A stretch of DNA of 64,000 bases from Paenibacillus sp. FSL R10-2734 (GCF_037963865.1 NZ_CP150170.1:4960001-5024000), one strand, 5' to 3'. Counted from the stretch's first letter, positions 33,206 to 43,358 are shown. Made by a program: numbers and translations. Notes: a model not told the origin generated them from the sequence alone.

Positions 33206-34516
33206 CTATACCAAGTAATTGAAAATTTCATCTAAAGGTCTTCCGTCACAAGAATTAAACTCAATCCCTAAAATCTTTGCCATCGTAGGAGCGATATCTA
33301 CCATTTCGAGATCCCCTATAGGATAGTCACTTTTAACCTTACTCCCTGAGATCACCAAGTTGCATCTATAATCCTCTTTATCGGGAGAATACCCGTGAGT
33401 TGCGTATTTAACCCCTTGTTTGTCCAGATCGACAATCGTTGGTTCAACCATGCTCTCATCAAAACAATAGCCTCTCTTAGCTTCAAGCATATACTTAGTG
33501 GATTGACCGACATGAAGATGATCTAGCTTCTCTCTAGCATACAATTCCTCTATACCAGAAGCGTCATCTTTCATATCATCCTGAATAGCCGCTAATGCTA
33601 ACCGCTCTGCTTCTTCATCCCCCGGTTTGATATGCAGGTAAGCCGCTCCACCCCCACACTGAAAGTAAGCTCTCCACTTCATTTCGCCGTTATCTTCATA
33701 GATCAGCCCTTTTTCCTGCAAAAGCTTGTTCAAATGCACTTTGTACCTGACATTAAACTGTCCATGGTCACCCAAAACCAAAAAAATCGTATCATCCTTC
33801 ATACCGGCTTCATCCACTGCCTGCATAATTTCGCCTAGCCGAATATCCATACGTGTAATTACCTGCTTCACTTCGTCGCTGTCCGTCCCGTAAATGTGCT
33901 TAGCATCATCCAGATCAATCAAATGTATCATGAGAAGATTAGGCTTTTTGCGCTTAATTGTTTCTATCGCACACTTGGTCGTGAAGTCATCCAAATAAGG
34001 CTGTTCAATCCCTTTTCGAAGACGTCCGTATTTCAGCTCCATCTCGATACAATATAAGGGGCTCCCGCTTTTTAACACCTTCAGTGCCTGATTTTCGTTT
34101 TTGATCGCTCTAATTTCCGGTATATTGAATTGGATTGAGGATTTCCCTGATACCGGCCAGAGGATTCCAGCTGTACTCATGTTATGCTCGCGCGCAGCAT
34201 CGTATATCGTGGGTACCTTTATCGCATTTCTAAACCAGAACCAGCTTTGCTCCTTTTCCTTCACAAACGGCTGAAACGGATTGTTGTGATGGATGCCATG
34301 CTTATCTGGATATACACCGGTCGCTATCGTAGTGTGCACCACATAAGTGAGTGTGGGATAGACACTTTTCAATTTCTTGCTATGTGCTCCATTGTTAATT
34401 AATTTCGATAAGTTCGGAAGGCGGCTAGCCATTTCCCATTGATCTTCTGAAAAGGCATCGTAAGAGATGACGATCAAATGCTTGGCCATTGCCGTTTGTT
34501 CTTTGATTGACTTCAT
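33206..34516 (-). CDS. Alkaline-phosphatase-superfamily phosphodiesterase
   Basis: 436 aa. The N-terminal metal/nucleophile region reads VISYDAFSEDQW, then YPTLTYVVHTTIATGVYPDKHGI with the nucleophilic Thr, as in nucleotide pyrophosphatase/phosphodiesterases. Later ligands: LIHLIDLDDAKH, FLVLGDHGQF, YATHGYSP. No signal peptide, so cytoplasmic. It overlaps the upstream transporter gene by ATGA, so the pair is translationally coupled. The substrate may be what the transporter imports (inference). Confidence 0.85.
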   Translation of the reverse strand: MKSIKEQTAMAKHLIVISYDAFSEDQWEMASRLPNLSKLINNGAHSKKLKSVYPTLTYVVHTTIATGVYPDKHGIHHNNPFQPFVKEKEQSWFWFRNAIKVPTIYDAAREHNMSTAGILWPVSGKSSIQFNIPEIRAIKNENQALKVLKSGSPLYCIEMELKYGRLRKGIEQPYLDDFTTKCAIETIKRKKPNLLMIHLIDLDDAKHIYGTDSDEVKQVITRMDIRLGEIMQAVDEAGMKDDTIFLVLGDHGQFNVRYKVHLNKLLQEKGLIYEDNGEMKWRAYFQCGGGAAYLHIKPGDEEAERLALAAIQDDMKDDASGIEELYAREKLDHLHVGQSTKYMLEAKRGYCFDESMVEPTIVDLDKQGVKYATHGYSPDKEDYRCNLVISGSKVKSDYPIGDLEMVDIAPTMAKILGIEFNSCDGRPLDEIFNYLV

Positions 34517-35771
34517 AGAATAAGCCCCTTGGTTTCATCAAGTTCAGGCTGCTCTTTAGGTAAAGTAATAAATACGAAGAACCCAATAATAAATAGTGGG
34601 ATAATCGATAAAATACTATATTTAGCATGGCCTGTTAAGGTAGTTGTTAAAGACATCACTGCAGGACCAACAATCGCCGCGAACTTGCCAAAAATATTGT
34701 AGAATCCAAAGAATTCATTGGAATTTTCTTTAGGAATAATCTTTGCATAATAAGATCTGCTGAGCGCCTGAATTCCTCCCTGAGCAGAACCGATTAGCGC
34801 ACCCAGAATAAATATATGCCACACTGAGGTGATAAAGAAAGCTGCAATACAGGAAATGATATATGTAAAAATCCCCACGATGATCATCGTTCTAGCTGAA
34901 TATTTTTTGGCGAGATTACCATACAGGATGGCACACGGAAAAGCAATAATCTGAATAACTAGTAATATCCCCAGTAAGGTGAAGGTGTCAAAAGTATCCG
35001 CACCCAGAACCGATGTGGCATATGGCACTACCATTTTTATTATCGTATCTACTCCATCAATATAAAGAAAGTAGGCAATTAAGAAAACAAATACCACTTT
35101 ATGCTGTTTGACATTTTTGAAGGTGTCTCCCAGTCTTTTAAAGCTGTTGATAACCGGTTTTGGTTCCGGTTCAATGTAATATCTCTGCTGCACATCCTTG
35201 ATCATAGGCATGGTCAATAGCCCCCACCAAAGGGCCGTAATAATAAATCCAATCTGATAACCGATCGATTTATCCATCCCCATAAACAGAATCAAGAGTA
35301 GGCTGATACCAAATGGAATGACGCTGGCGATATATCCAAAAGCAAAACCTTTCGAGGATACCTTGTCCATCCTTTCATCAGTGGTTACATCCACCAGAAA
35401 AGAGTCATAAAAAATATTGGCTCCAGCAAAACCTATGACTGACAAAATATAAAATACAATCAATAACTGCCATTGCCCATCGCAGGTGCTACGAAAGCCA
35501 GCGAAGCTGTAGCTATCACGCCGATCAATGAGAAAAATATAAAGAAGCGTTTTTTCTTATCCTTGTAATCTGCCAGCGTCCCTAAAATCGGGCTAAGAAC
35601 TGCCACCAGAATACTCGCAATGGAATTGAAATACCCTAAGTCCATGCTGTTGTTAACATTCGAAAACATCCCAAAAACAATAGGCAGCAAAGCAGTTGTA
35701 ACCGCCATCGAATACGCCGAATTCCCACAGTCATATAGAATCCATGATTTTTCCTCTTTGCTTAGTTTCAT
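34513..35771 (-). pseudogene. UMF1-family MFS transporter, split by a 1-nt frameshift
   Basis: Two frames on the minus strand together make one full UMF1 transporter. The first (35771-35460) begins MKLSKEEKSWILYDCGNSAYS and ends APAMGNGSY-stop; the second (open to 34513) continues LLIVFYILSVIGFAGANIFYDS. Restoring one G in the GGG run at 35476-35478 gives MGQWQLLIVFY, which joins the halves into about 419 aa, the usual family length. So the cause is a one-base loss in a short G run, or a sequencing error. The membrane segments are otherwise intact. UMF1 proteins carry unknown solutes. The start is ATG 35771 (AAGGTGG upstream). The gene is coupled to the phosphodiesterase. Confidence 0.88.
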
Positions 35772-35915
35772 CCATAGCAGCCACCTTTTCACCTAATTCT
35801 TTCTGTTATATCACTTGAGCATAAGTGGCGTGTTAAATTTATGTAAAACTACATATGACTGAAGGTTGTACGAGGAACCATCCTTGGATTTAAAGTTCAA
35901 TTCCGGCAAATCACT

Positions 35916-37202
35916 TTACGTCTGCTGGTAATTCACAGCTACCTTTAGGCAAGCCTCGCAAAGAAATGCATAATAAATCCCTTCGCTCTCCTCGGCCTGT
36001 TCCATGTCCATTTGCGCAATAAACTTCATCGTCACCGAGCAGCAAGGACACACAGGATATTCCGCATCCTGAATCCAGGTCGGATGTCCTCCAATCTTCG
36101 ATGCAGGCGCCTCAAGCATCCAATACGCATTATCATAGGCTCCCATCTGCCGCTCCGATAGTTGCATGGTACGCCATGATAACTCTTCCATAGCTTCATT
36201 TTCAGGCAAAAAATCGGGAACGGCATTATATTCACTCCACGAGTATCTGCCATCCAGATCTGCATTCATAAACACAGTGCCATAACAATTACAGTGCATA
36301 CAAGCTGCTATCCTTAACCACTGACCGGGTAGCTTCATAAATTGAACTAGCGGGTTCTGCAAATTGTAATCAAATAGCACTGTCAATTTACTGTCGCACC
36401 AAGGACAGGAATGCTCACCTGCTTGCAATGCCGCTACCGCCGAAGCAGCCCGATTTAACCCATCTTTTCCTTCACCGCTTACTTTAAAATGATAACTCTC
36501 AGGGTAAAAAAGCAGCCTCTTCCTGCCTTCGTTATCTAACTCCCAGCCTGCCTCATGAGCGTAGGTTTCCGGAGGCACGTTTAACTCCGCTGCCCACCCA
36601 GGCGGGTGCCGCCGCCATGTCTGGAACTGCCGAACAACTACTTCATCGCCAATCCAGGCTAGCGCAAGCAGCAAGTGATTACGGTTTGCCGAATCGTACC
36701 CCAACTGATGTATGAGCTTATCGCGGATATCCTGACCCGCTTCCTTAAAGAGAATACTTGGATAATACTTCCCATTGCGATAAAAAGCCTCGAGGCCCCG
36801 CTCTATGCGTGCACTTGAAAAACATGCAAGCGACAGTAGAATGGTCTCAGCCTGGTCAAAATCATCTTCTTCCATTAATACAACCGCGTAGGTCTCCAAT
36901 CGCTCCCGTTCACTTTCAGTCAGCTGATGATACATCTCTTGCGCAGTTTTGTGGTAGGGTATTTCGTGCTCAAGTGGATTGTATTTTCGCGGCTTGTGCA
37001 TGATTTTAAGAATTTCAACCGGATCATTCACACCTGCATACAAATCAACATCTTTTCGATTCTGTTCAATAAATGCCTTTTCTTCCAAAGCAATCTTCCT
37101 CTGATGACAGGGCATGCAAATCCCACCCGTTTTTAAAGAAGTTGCAGGAAGAATGCTTGCCTTGCAACCTGAGGTTTGGCAGGGCAGTCGCTCGATCATC
37201 AT
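35916..37202 (-). CDS. Zinc-ribbon protein with DUF1963-like C-terminal region
   Basis: 428 aa. An N-terminal CxxxxC..CxxC pattern (CQTSGCKA, CMPCH) suggests a zinc site. A central helical, HEAT-like region (residues about 100-200) follows. Further Cys pairs occur at CPWCDS, CMHCNC and CPCCS. The C-terminal SKIGGHPTWIQDAEYPVC and KFIAQMDME resemble the DUF1963/YwqG pattern. Soluble; function unknown. Confidence 0.6.
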   Translation of the reverse strand: MMIERLPCQTSGCKASILPATSLKTGGICMPCHQRKIALEEKAFIEQNRKDVDLYAGVNDPVEILKIMHKPRKYNPLEHEIPYHKTAQEMYHQLTESERERLETYAVVLMEEDDFDQAETILLSLACFSSARIERGLEAFYRNGKYYPSILFKEAGQDIRDKLIHQLGYDSANRNHLLLALAWIGDEVVVRQFQTWRRHPPGWAAELNVPPETYAHEAGWELDNEGRKRLLFYPESYHFKVSGEGKDGLNRAASAVAALQAGEHSCPWCDSKLTVLFDYNLQNPLVQFMKLPGQWLRIAACMHCNCYGTVFMNADLDGRYSWSEYNAVPDFLPENEAMEELSWRTMQLSERQMGAYDNAYWMLEAPASKIGGHPTWIQDAEYPVCPCCSVTMKFIAQMDMEQAEESEGIYYAFLCEACLKVAVNYQQT

Positions 37203-37258
37203 ACCACCCCTGTTCTGAATATTTTTTTGAGCTGGCCGATTGTGGTAGATCTAACAGT

Positions 37259-38293
37259 CTAAAGCTTATGTAGTGTACCGTTCCTATGCTCCTTAAGCAG
37301 CTGTGCGAAAAGTTCACTAGAGTAATCAATCCTACGCTCAGGAAATTCGCCTGTTAGTACAATCTTCAGCATTTGAAGCAGACGTTTACCCGTTAATTCA
37401 GTTGGCCCAAGAGACCATTGTCTAATACTCGGACATAGATATATCAACCCTGAGTATCGAAACGCTGCCCTCAATCTTTCATAAAAATCATCATAGTGAA
37501 GAGATATACCGTTTGCTATTAATTCGTTGTAATAATGATTGGCATCCTCAAGGTTAAAAAAACTAGCGAGGTCAATATAAAAAGGCGCGTAATAGCACCA
37601 TCCGAAATCAATAATAAATGGGTTTTCATTATGATAATGGATGTGGGAACCATCAATCGACTGCAAATCTCCGTGCGTGAGCGTCAGACTTTCCTTCTCA
37701 TCGTATAAAGCCGCCATATCGCGCGCAAAAGCGTTAGCTTTCTCACGCAATGACGGCAGATATGCCCCAAATTCCCTGCAAAACTCAGGATTCTGCTCCA
37801 TAAGGTCTTCAAAATGATCCACGGATACTTGTGTAACTAAATATTTTTCCCAATAATGACGGTCCGCATGGGGGAGCCATAACATCTCCGAACCTCTACC
37901 CATATTGCGGGCATGAATTCTCGCTAATGCCTCTGCTATCCTCGGCGACCAGTTAACACCAGATGGAGGAGATTTAACACTCCCTAAATCTTCTATCACC
38001 ATCCATCTTGGCGCATCTGTTTCTATATCCAATGAAAAAGCGGCAGGCGTGTTCCGATGGCCTTGATCAGTTAACGTTTTCATTGCCATGCGTTCTTTTA
38101 GAGCCGCCTCTTTAAATATCACATTTTCCTTTTCACCATTTTCGTAGGTAACCTCTAAACGATGTACCTCCGCACCTGACCAGCCACGTTCCGCTTCTGT
38201 CATAAACCCATTCTCTAAATGACATATCTTTCCGCGTTGAAGTATCTCGGCTAAGCCTTGAGCAATTATGATCATATTTTGTTCCAAATTCAT
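37259..38293 (-). CDS. Aminoglycoside phosphotransferase-fold kinase
   Basis: 344 aa. The kinase-like fold shows the catalytic HGDLQ and the metal-binding IIDFGWCYY; the first is followed by an atypical SIDGSHIHY instead of the usual HxxN. GGAGGAAG precedes the ATG. Members phosphorylate antibiotics, homoserine or small metabolites; the substrate here is unknown. Adjacent minus-strand genes are a DJ-1 protein upstream and a zinc-ribbon protein downstream. Confidence 0.8.
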   Translation of the reverse strand: MNLEQNMIIIAQGLAEILQRGKICHLENGFMTEAERGWSGAEVHRLEVTYENGEKENVIFKEAALKERMAMKTLTDQGHRNTPAAFSLDIETDAPRWMVIEDLGSVKSPPSGVNWSPRIAEALARIHARNMGRGSEMLWLPHADRHYWEKYLVTQVSVDHFEDLMEQNPEFCREFGAYLPSLREKANAFARDMAALYDEKESLTLTHGDLQSIDGSHIHYHNENPFIIDFGWCYYAPFYIDLASFFNLEDANHYYNELIANGISLHYDDFYERLRAAFRYSGLIYLCPSIRQWSLGPTELTGKRLLQMLKIVLTGEFPERRIDYSSELFAQLLKEHRNGTLHKL

Positions 38294-38317
38294 CTGTACT
38301 TCCTCCGGTATTGATCA

Positions 38318-38899
38318 TCAGATTCGAACGATCCCCTGCATCTCGTATGGATAATCAATCTGCTTCTTAACCGAATTCATTGCTGCTTCACCAGCCAAAT
38401 ATGAAATCAGATATAACCCCAGATCAATGGAAGTGGAAACTCCACCGCCAGAAATCACATTGCCATCATGCACAATACGAGTCTCCACCACTTCTTCACA
38501 ATAGGGTTTTAGTAATTCATAAGCAGATGGATGAGTAGTGGCTTTTTTCCCTTCTAACAACCCCGCAGCCCCAAGCAGCAGTGAGCCTGTGCAGACTGAC
38601 ACCTTATAAGGAACATTGTGAGCTCCTGCAATCCACGCGACAAAAGCCTCATCATAACGGAGTTTACGTGTCCCCATCCCTCCAGGCACAAATACCATAT
38701 CGTACGCCGAAAGCTCTGGCAGCACTTTTCCAGCTTTAACTGTGAATCCTAACTCATCCGTCACTTCCTCTGAAGCTGCACATATATCCCAAGACAAATC
38801 TTTGCCTATTTCAAATTGTCCCAATCGATAAATAACATCATAAAACCCGGCAAAATCCAAGAACGTAATCCCGTCAAAAAGTATAAAGGCGATTTTCAA
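38318..38899 (-). CDS. DJ-1/PfpI-family protein
   Basis: 193 aa. The nucleophile elbow SVCTGSLLLGAAGLL holds Cys103; MVFVPGGMG and ISGGGVSTSIDLGLYLI are typical of the DJ-1/ThiJ group related to AraC N-terminal domains. It could be an isonitrile hydratase-, glyoxalase- or amidase-like enzyme. The start is TTG 38899 with GAGGAG 9 nt upstream. It lies 16 nt downstream of the methionine aminopeptidase gene, so they are probably an operon. Confidence 0.87.
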   Translation of the reverse strand: MKIAFILFDGITFLDFAGFYDVIYRLGQFEIGKDLSWDICAASEEVTDELGFTVKAGKVLPELSAYDMVFVPGGMGTRKLRYDEAFVAWIAGAHNVPYKVSVCTGSLLLGAAGLLEGKKATTHPSAYELLKPYCEEVVETRIVHDGNVISGGGVSTSIDLGLYLISYLAGEAAMNSVKKQIDYPYEMQGIVRI

Positions 38900-38915
38900 A
38901 TTCGCACTCTCCTCT

Positions 38916-39662
38916 TTATGGCTTGGTTAGGATAATAGGCTCACCTTTAGTCACAATAATCGTATGTTCAAACTGCGCTACCCGGCCTTCGTCTACAACA
39001 CTCAGCGTCCACCCATCCGATTGCTGCTCCACGTAGTCTGCTCCAGTAGAGAGGAAGGGTTCAACCGTAATCACCTGTCCCTCTTTTAACACTGTAGTCA
39101 CTCTAGGATTATAGAAAGGTAAAATTTCAAAAGGCTTCTCATGCAATGATTTTCCGATCCCGTGACTGCACAGATTACGCACTACTCTATATCCGTGCTT
39201 CCGAGCTTCGAGCTCCATCATTCTACCAATCTCATTGACCTTCATCCCTGCTCTCAGATGATTGATCACACTCATCATAGTTTCTTCTGTACTCCGGCAC
39301 AGACGCAGAATATCGTCATTATAGGGCGGCAATTGAAAAGAAACCCCGGCGTCCCCATAATAACCATTCAGCTCAGCAGATACATCAATATTGATCAAAT
39401 CTCCGGCATTAATCACTCTAGGACCAGGAATGCCATGAGCAACCTCTTCATTCACACTGATGCAGGTGCTGCCTGGGAAATTATACGCTTTCATCGGGGC
39501 TGATGATGCTCCGAATTGCGCTAGAATTTCAGCACCTATACTATCAAGCTCCGCTGTTGTCATGCCAGGCGTTACTTTCTTTTTCATCTCGGCAATGGTG
39601 TGTCCTACCACTTTTCCTATCGCTTTTAGCCCTTCTAAATCTTGTACAGTATCACTCGTCAT
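38916..39662 (-). CDS. map: Type I methionine aminopeptidase, secondary copy (YflG-like)
   Basis: 248 aa. Metal ligands in the pita-bread fold: Asp93 and Asp104 (NIDVSAELNGYYGDAG), the histidine of SHGIGKSLHE, then glutamates in TVEPFLST and FEHTIIV. It removes initiator Met from new proteins. It is not near the ribosomal protein/secY operon where the main map normally resides, so it is probably the secondary MetAP, like B. subtilis YflG. Same strand as the DJ-1 gene. Confidence 0.9.
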   Translation of the reverse strand: MTSDTVQDLEGLKAIGKVVGHTIAEMKKKVTPGMTTAELDSIGAEILAQFGASSAPMKAYNFPGSTCISVNEEVAHGIPGPRVINAGDLINIDVSAELNGYYGDAGVSFQLPPYNDDILRLCRSTEETMMSVINHLRAGMKVNEIGRMMELEARKHGYRVVRNLCSHGIGKSLHEKPFEILPFYNPRVTTVLKEGQVITVEPFLSTGADYVEQQSDGWTLSVVDEGRVAQFEHTIIVTKGEPIILTKP

Positions 39663-39775
39663 CTATCACACATTCCTCTCTAATCTGGTAATAAGCGTGG
39701 AATCCTTCAATAAAAAAACATAATCCAATTATAACAGTGTCTTTAAATATAGAGAAACGTCTTTCCGAACAGTTA

Positions 39776-39826
39776 TAAAAAAGACTACAACCTGCCCCTT
39801 AATGAGTGGTTCTAGTCTTAAAGAAT
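39776..39826 (-). terminator. Terminator of the SGNH hydrolase gene
   Basis: On the minus strand AAGACTAGAACC pairs imperfectly with GGTTGTAGTCTT, followed by TTTTTT. Confidence 0.75.
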
Positions 39827-39863
39827 CAAGTAAATATGTAGAGATACTATCATACCATTAAAC

Positions 39864-40496
39864 TTAAATCGTTGCGCCTACCGTTCTCAGCCAAGCATCT
39901 GCAATAAGTGCATGGCCCGCAGGTGAAGGGTGTACTCCATCCGGAGCCCAGTAAGCTGGTTCCGCTTTCACTGATGCCGCAGCAAACAGACCATCCAGTG
40001 GAACAAGCAGAGCACCATATTCACGTGCCAGTTCACGTACGATGTGAATTTTAGGATCCAGATCTTGGCGCCAAGCTCTACGATCTTCGGGTACAGGCAA
40101 CACGAACGGCTCAATAAGGACTAATTTGGCGTTCAGTGATTTCTGAGACCGTTCGATCAGGTTACGATACGCAGCTTCAAATTGTTCAGGCGTTGTCTCC
40201 TGACCAGAATCAAAGCGGCGCCATGTGTCGTTAATACCAATATAAATAGACACCCAAGTCGGCTTCAGATCCAGACAATCCTTATCCCAGCGTCCCTGCA
40301 AATCTACTGCACGGTTGCCGCTGATTCCGCGGTTATAGAACGTAAGATTCTTCTCGGGGTATAAATGTCCCAGACGAGCGGCGATCATCAATGCATAACC
40401 TACACCAAGCGATGAAGCGTCTGCATAATCGCGACCCCAATCCGTTATGCTGTCGCCTTGAAACAAAATGACATCGTTTTGTTGGAATAACATCAT
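39864..40496 (-). CDS. SGNH/GDSL-family hydrolase
   Basis: 210 aa. All four blocks are present: FQGDSITDWG (Ser16), GISGNRAVD (block II Gly), IYIGINDTWR (block III Asn), and APDGVHPSPAGH (Asp186, His189). This is the family of rhamnogalacturonan acetylesterase-like and lysophospholipase-like esterases. No signal peptide, so cytoplasmic deacetylation of imported oligosaccharides is likely. GGAGG precedes the ATG. Confidence 0.9.
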   Translation of the reverse strand: MMLFQQNDVILFQGDSITDWGRDYADASSLGVGYALMIAARLGHLYPEKNLTFYNRGISGNRAVDLQGRWDKDCLDLKPTWVSIYIGINDTWRRFDSGQETTPEQFEAAYRNLIERSQKSLNAKLVLIEPFVLPVPEDRRAWRQDLDPKIHIVRELAREYGALLVPLDGLFAAASVKAEPAYWAPDGVHPSPAGHALIADAWLRTVGATI

Positions 40497-40603
40497 GTAA
40501 TCCTCCTCTAACTACCTCTGTTAATATTAGCCAATCTATTATATCAAAAAACAATGAATACAGCCTAGTATGAAAACGTTGACAATACATGGTGGCTAAT
40601 ACG

Positions 40604-40634
40604 TCAAAAAAACCTGCTCAGATTTGAGCAGGTT
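40604..40634 (-). terminator. Terminator of the NDH-2 operon
   Basis: ACCTGCTCA pairs with TGAGCAGGT, followed on the minus strand by TTTTTTT. Confidence 0.88.
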
Positions 40635-40648
40635 CTCCAATTATAAAA

Positions 40649-41827
40649 TTAATAAGCTAAGCTAAACAATCCTTTAATGTGGGACAAGTAACGAATATTA
40701 CTTGCTTCCTTCATCAGGGTTGCAGGCAAACCTTTTAACGGAGTAGAGCTAGCACCAACGATAGCTACGCCATCTTTACGACCTAAGCTCGCAAGCGTAC
40801 CTGAGTTGATCGGACTAAAGGATTCAAATGATTTATCCTTCAAGAACGCGTAAAGATTGTACCCGATCAATTCGCCCATTTGCCAAGCGATTTGTGCAGT
40901 TGGTGGATATGGACGACCATCTTCGGCAAAAACAACTGCGCTGTCGCCAGCAACGAATACGTCTTTGTGTGATGTGGATTGCAAGAATTCATTCACCGTT
41001 GCACGACCACGATTCACTTCAAGACCAGATTCACCAATAAGTGGATTTCCTTGTACGCCACCAGTCCACACGAACGTGTTAGCAATAATTTTTTGACCAT
41101 CTTTCAAGTCAATTACATTATCCTCTACATTCGTAACAGGTAGACCTGTCAAGAATTGAACACCACGTTTTTCTAGACTTGCCACTGCGCGTTCGATCAG
41201 TGCATCTGGCAATACTGGAAGAATCTTTGGACCTGCTTCTACCAGCATTAGTTTAATTTCTTTTGGATCCACGCCATATTTCTTAGTGAGCGTTGGCAAC
41301 ACATCAGCAATCTCACCAACAAGCTCAACACCTGTTAAGCCACCGCCGCCGATTAGGATGCTTGCATCCGCAGCATTTTTCGACTTCGCATATTCACGGA
41401 TACGCTCATCAATATGCCGATGAATTCGGTTAGCATCCGCTGCCGATTTCAATACCATGCTGTATTGCTCAAGACCTGGAATGCCAAAATAAGCCGTAGT
41501 GCTTCCTAGACCCACAACCAGAGCATCGTAGGATAGTGTCACACCATCAGATAGTGTAATTTGTTTGTTCTCAACAGAAAAAGAATTGACTTTCGCGATT
41601 TTCAGATCGATATCTTTACCTGCAAAAAGCTTAGTTAGTGGCATAGCAACAGCACCTTCTGCAACACTACCCGCTGCAAGACGATGCAATTCTGTAATAA
41701 TTTGATGTGTAGGAAATTGATTAACGACTGTAATTTTAGCTTCGTCTTTCTTCAGATACTTGCGTACAGTTAAGGCGCTTAGTAGACCACCATAACCCGC
41801 TCCTAGAATGACAATATGTTTAGACAT
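40649..41827 (-). CDS. ndh: Type II NADH dehydrogenase (NDH-2)-like FAD oxidoreductase
   Basis: 392 aa. The FAD-binding motif GAGYGG is at residues 9-14; a second GGGGLTGVELVGEIAD forms the NAD(P)H site; VFVAGDSAVV and PTAQIAWQMGELIGYNLY complete the NDH-2 pattern. It feeds electrons from NADH to menaquinone without pumping protons. A DUF1641 gene lies 39 nt upstream in the same unit, and a terminator follows. Paralogues of the YumB/YutJ type share this sequence, so the exact orthology is open. Confidence 0.88.
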   Translation of the reverse strand: MSKHIVILGAGYGGLLSALTVRKYLKKDEAKITVVNQFPTHQIITELHRLAAGSVAEGAVAMPLTKLFAGKDIDLKIAKVNSFSVENKQITLSDGVTLSYDALVVGLGSTTAYFGIPGLEQYSMVLKSAADANRIHRHIDERIREYAKSKNAADASILIGGGGLTGVELVGEIADVLPTLTKKYGVDPKEIKLMLVEAGPKILPVLPDALIERAVASLEKRGVQFLTGLPVTNVEDNVIDLKDGQKIIANTFVWTGGVQGNPLIGESGLEVNRGRATVNEFLQSTSHKDVFVAGDSAVVFAEDGRPYPPTAQIAWQMGELIGYNLYAFLKDKSFESFSPINSGTLASLGRKDGVAIVGASSTPLKGLPATLMKEASNIRYLSHIKGLFSLAY

Positions 41828-41866
41828 GATGTTTCCTCCGTCCTTACGAATGAGATATGAAAATTA

Positions 41867-42310
41867 TTATTTCTGTTGACTGCGTTCGCCAGCTACTTGA
41901 AGATAAGCATTTACGAAACGGAAAAGCTTCTGTGCTTGTGGATCTTTCATCATCTTCATAAGACCAAAGACACCGATCACATCATTGCTTTCATTCGCAC
42001 GATCTTGTGCTTCGATCACTGTAGCTGCCATATTCTTCGCCGAATGCACCACAGGTTCAGCAAGTTCTTTAATTGCACTTACCGTATCACTTTTCAAGAC
42101 GTCATCCGCAGCGACAGTTTGAACAAAGTCATATGACTTTGTGAGCACGCCGACAAGCTCTGTTAATTTTGGCAACTGTTCCACTAAGACAGTTAAGGAT
42201 TCCTGAACTTCCGGTTTCAATAGCTGCTCCAGAACATTCATTTGTTCTTTTGTGACAGCTAAATTTGGTGATTCTTGTTCAGGTTGTGTTTGAGTGATTG
42301 TTTCTGACAT
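41867..42310 (-). CDS. DUF1641-domain protein
   Basis: 147 aa, helical and acidic, no membrane segment. The C-terminal block NDVIGVFGLMKMMKDPQAQKLFRFVNAYLQV is the DUF1641 signature. These proteins are often encoded with formate-dehydrogenase-like or NDH-2 genes, as here, but have no known activity. It may help dock or regulate the NADH dehydrogenase. The ATG has GGAG upstream. Confidence 0.87.
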   Translation of the reverse strand: MSETITQTQPEQESPNLAVTKEQMNVLEQLLKPEVQESLTVLVEQLPKLTELVGVLTKSYDFVQTVAADDVLKSDTVSAIKELAEPVVHSAKNMAATVIEAQDRANESNDVIGVFGLMKMMKDPQAQKLFRFVNAYLQVAGERSQQK

Positions 42311-42512
42311 ATCCGAATCTCCTCTGCAAATAAGCTTTGCTGCTTAATAGTAATAAAAAAAATAACTTTTAACGCCATATTTCTATTATAGCACTTATCA
42401 AGTTATAAATGTCACAAAGTTTTTGGATTTTAGCAAAGTTTTGTGATTTTTATTACATTAAAAAAGATTGTTCAAATTAAATGCAATCCGTGAACGCTTA
42501 AGTAATTAATGT

Positions 42513-43358
42513 TTATGGTGTAAATCGATTCAAATTGGTCTCCACTTTCAACAAAGCTGTCACCGTATCCAGATTCTCCTTCATTGGAAGCAATCTAAAA
42601 TACAAAGAACGAACGAAATTCTTTGTATTCACACGAGCAACATACTGACCGCGGCTTCTTGGCCATCCCCCACATTGCTCCAGACTGACGATCCAATCGA
42701 GAATAGACTGCTGTGGAAGTAAATTATGATCTATGATTGTTGCAACAATAGTAGCGATACGTTCATCTTCATCGTCACTAAATATGTATTGATCGTTGTA
42801 AAGCATTCTTTGGAGGACTGCCAGAACCTCTTCCCTCACAGCCGCATCACTCTCCGAGCACAGAACCAGTTCATCCAAGGCATCTGCGCCATGGGCTGCT
42901 GCGTGTGCCCAGCCTTCTTCATCCATAAATCCTCGTAGATCCTTTTCTTCCTCATAATATCGAATCAGAGATTCCTTCACATTAGTAAACACTGCGTTAT
43001 CTAAAAACGCCTGTTCCCTATGTCGCTGAAGAATAAGCGCAACGACAAGCACAGAGAACGTTCTTGTGTACACAGTCTGATCTTCTTTACTGCCAATGTG
43101 ATAGAACAAATGCTGCTCGTCAAGGAGAATCAAGAGAAGTTCACGAAGCTCCGCATCACTAAACCATTGTTTCTCGTTAATCCATTTGTAAAAGGTAGAA
43201 TAGATCAAGTCATCTCGTAACACCGGCTGTGGATCTCCTATATACTCAAGCATCAGCTTCACATAATCTCTTAGCTGCTCCCCACTTCTAAGCTCGTAAT
43301 TGTTCTCTTCGATTCTTTGCAGGTCTATTATCAATTGCTCTCTAGTATCGTTCAACAT
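42513..43358 (-). CDS. DUF2785-domain protein
   Basis: 281 aa from ATG 43358 (GAAAGG 6 nt upstream). An all-helical protein with the DUF2785 motif GWAHAAAHGADALDELV. The function is unknown. Monocistronic. Confidence 0.83.
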   Translation of the reverse strand: MLNDTREQLIIDLQRIEENNYELRSGEQLRDYVKLMLEYIGDPQPVLRDDLIYSTFYKWINEKQWFSDAELRELLLILLDEQHLFYHIGSKEDQTVYTRTFSVLVVALILQRHREQAFLDNAVFTNVKESLIRYYEEEKDLRGFMDEEGWAHAAAHGADALDELVLCSESDAAVREEVLAVLQRMLYNDQYIFSDDEDERIATIVATIIDHNLLPQQSILDWIVSLEQCGGWPRSRGQYVARVNTKNFVRSLYFRLLPMKENLDTVTALLKVETNLNRFTP

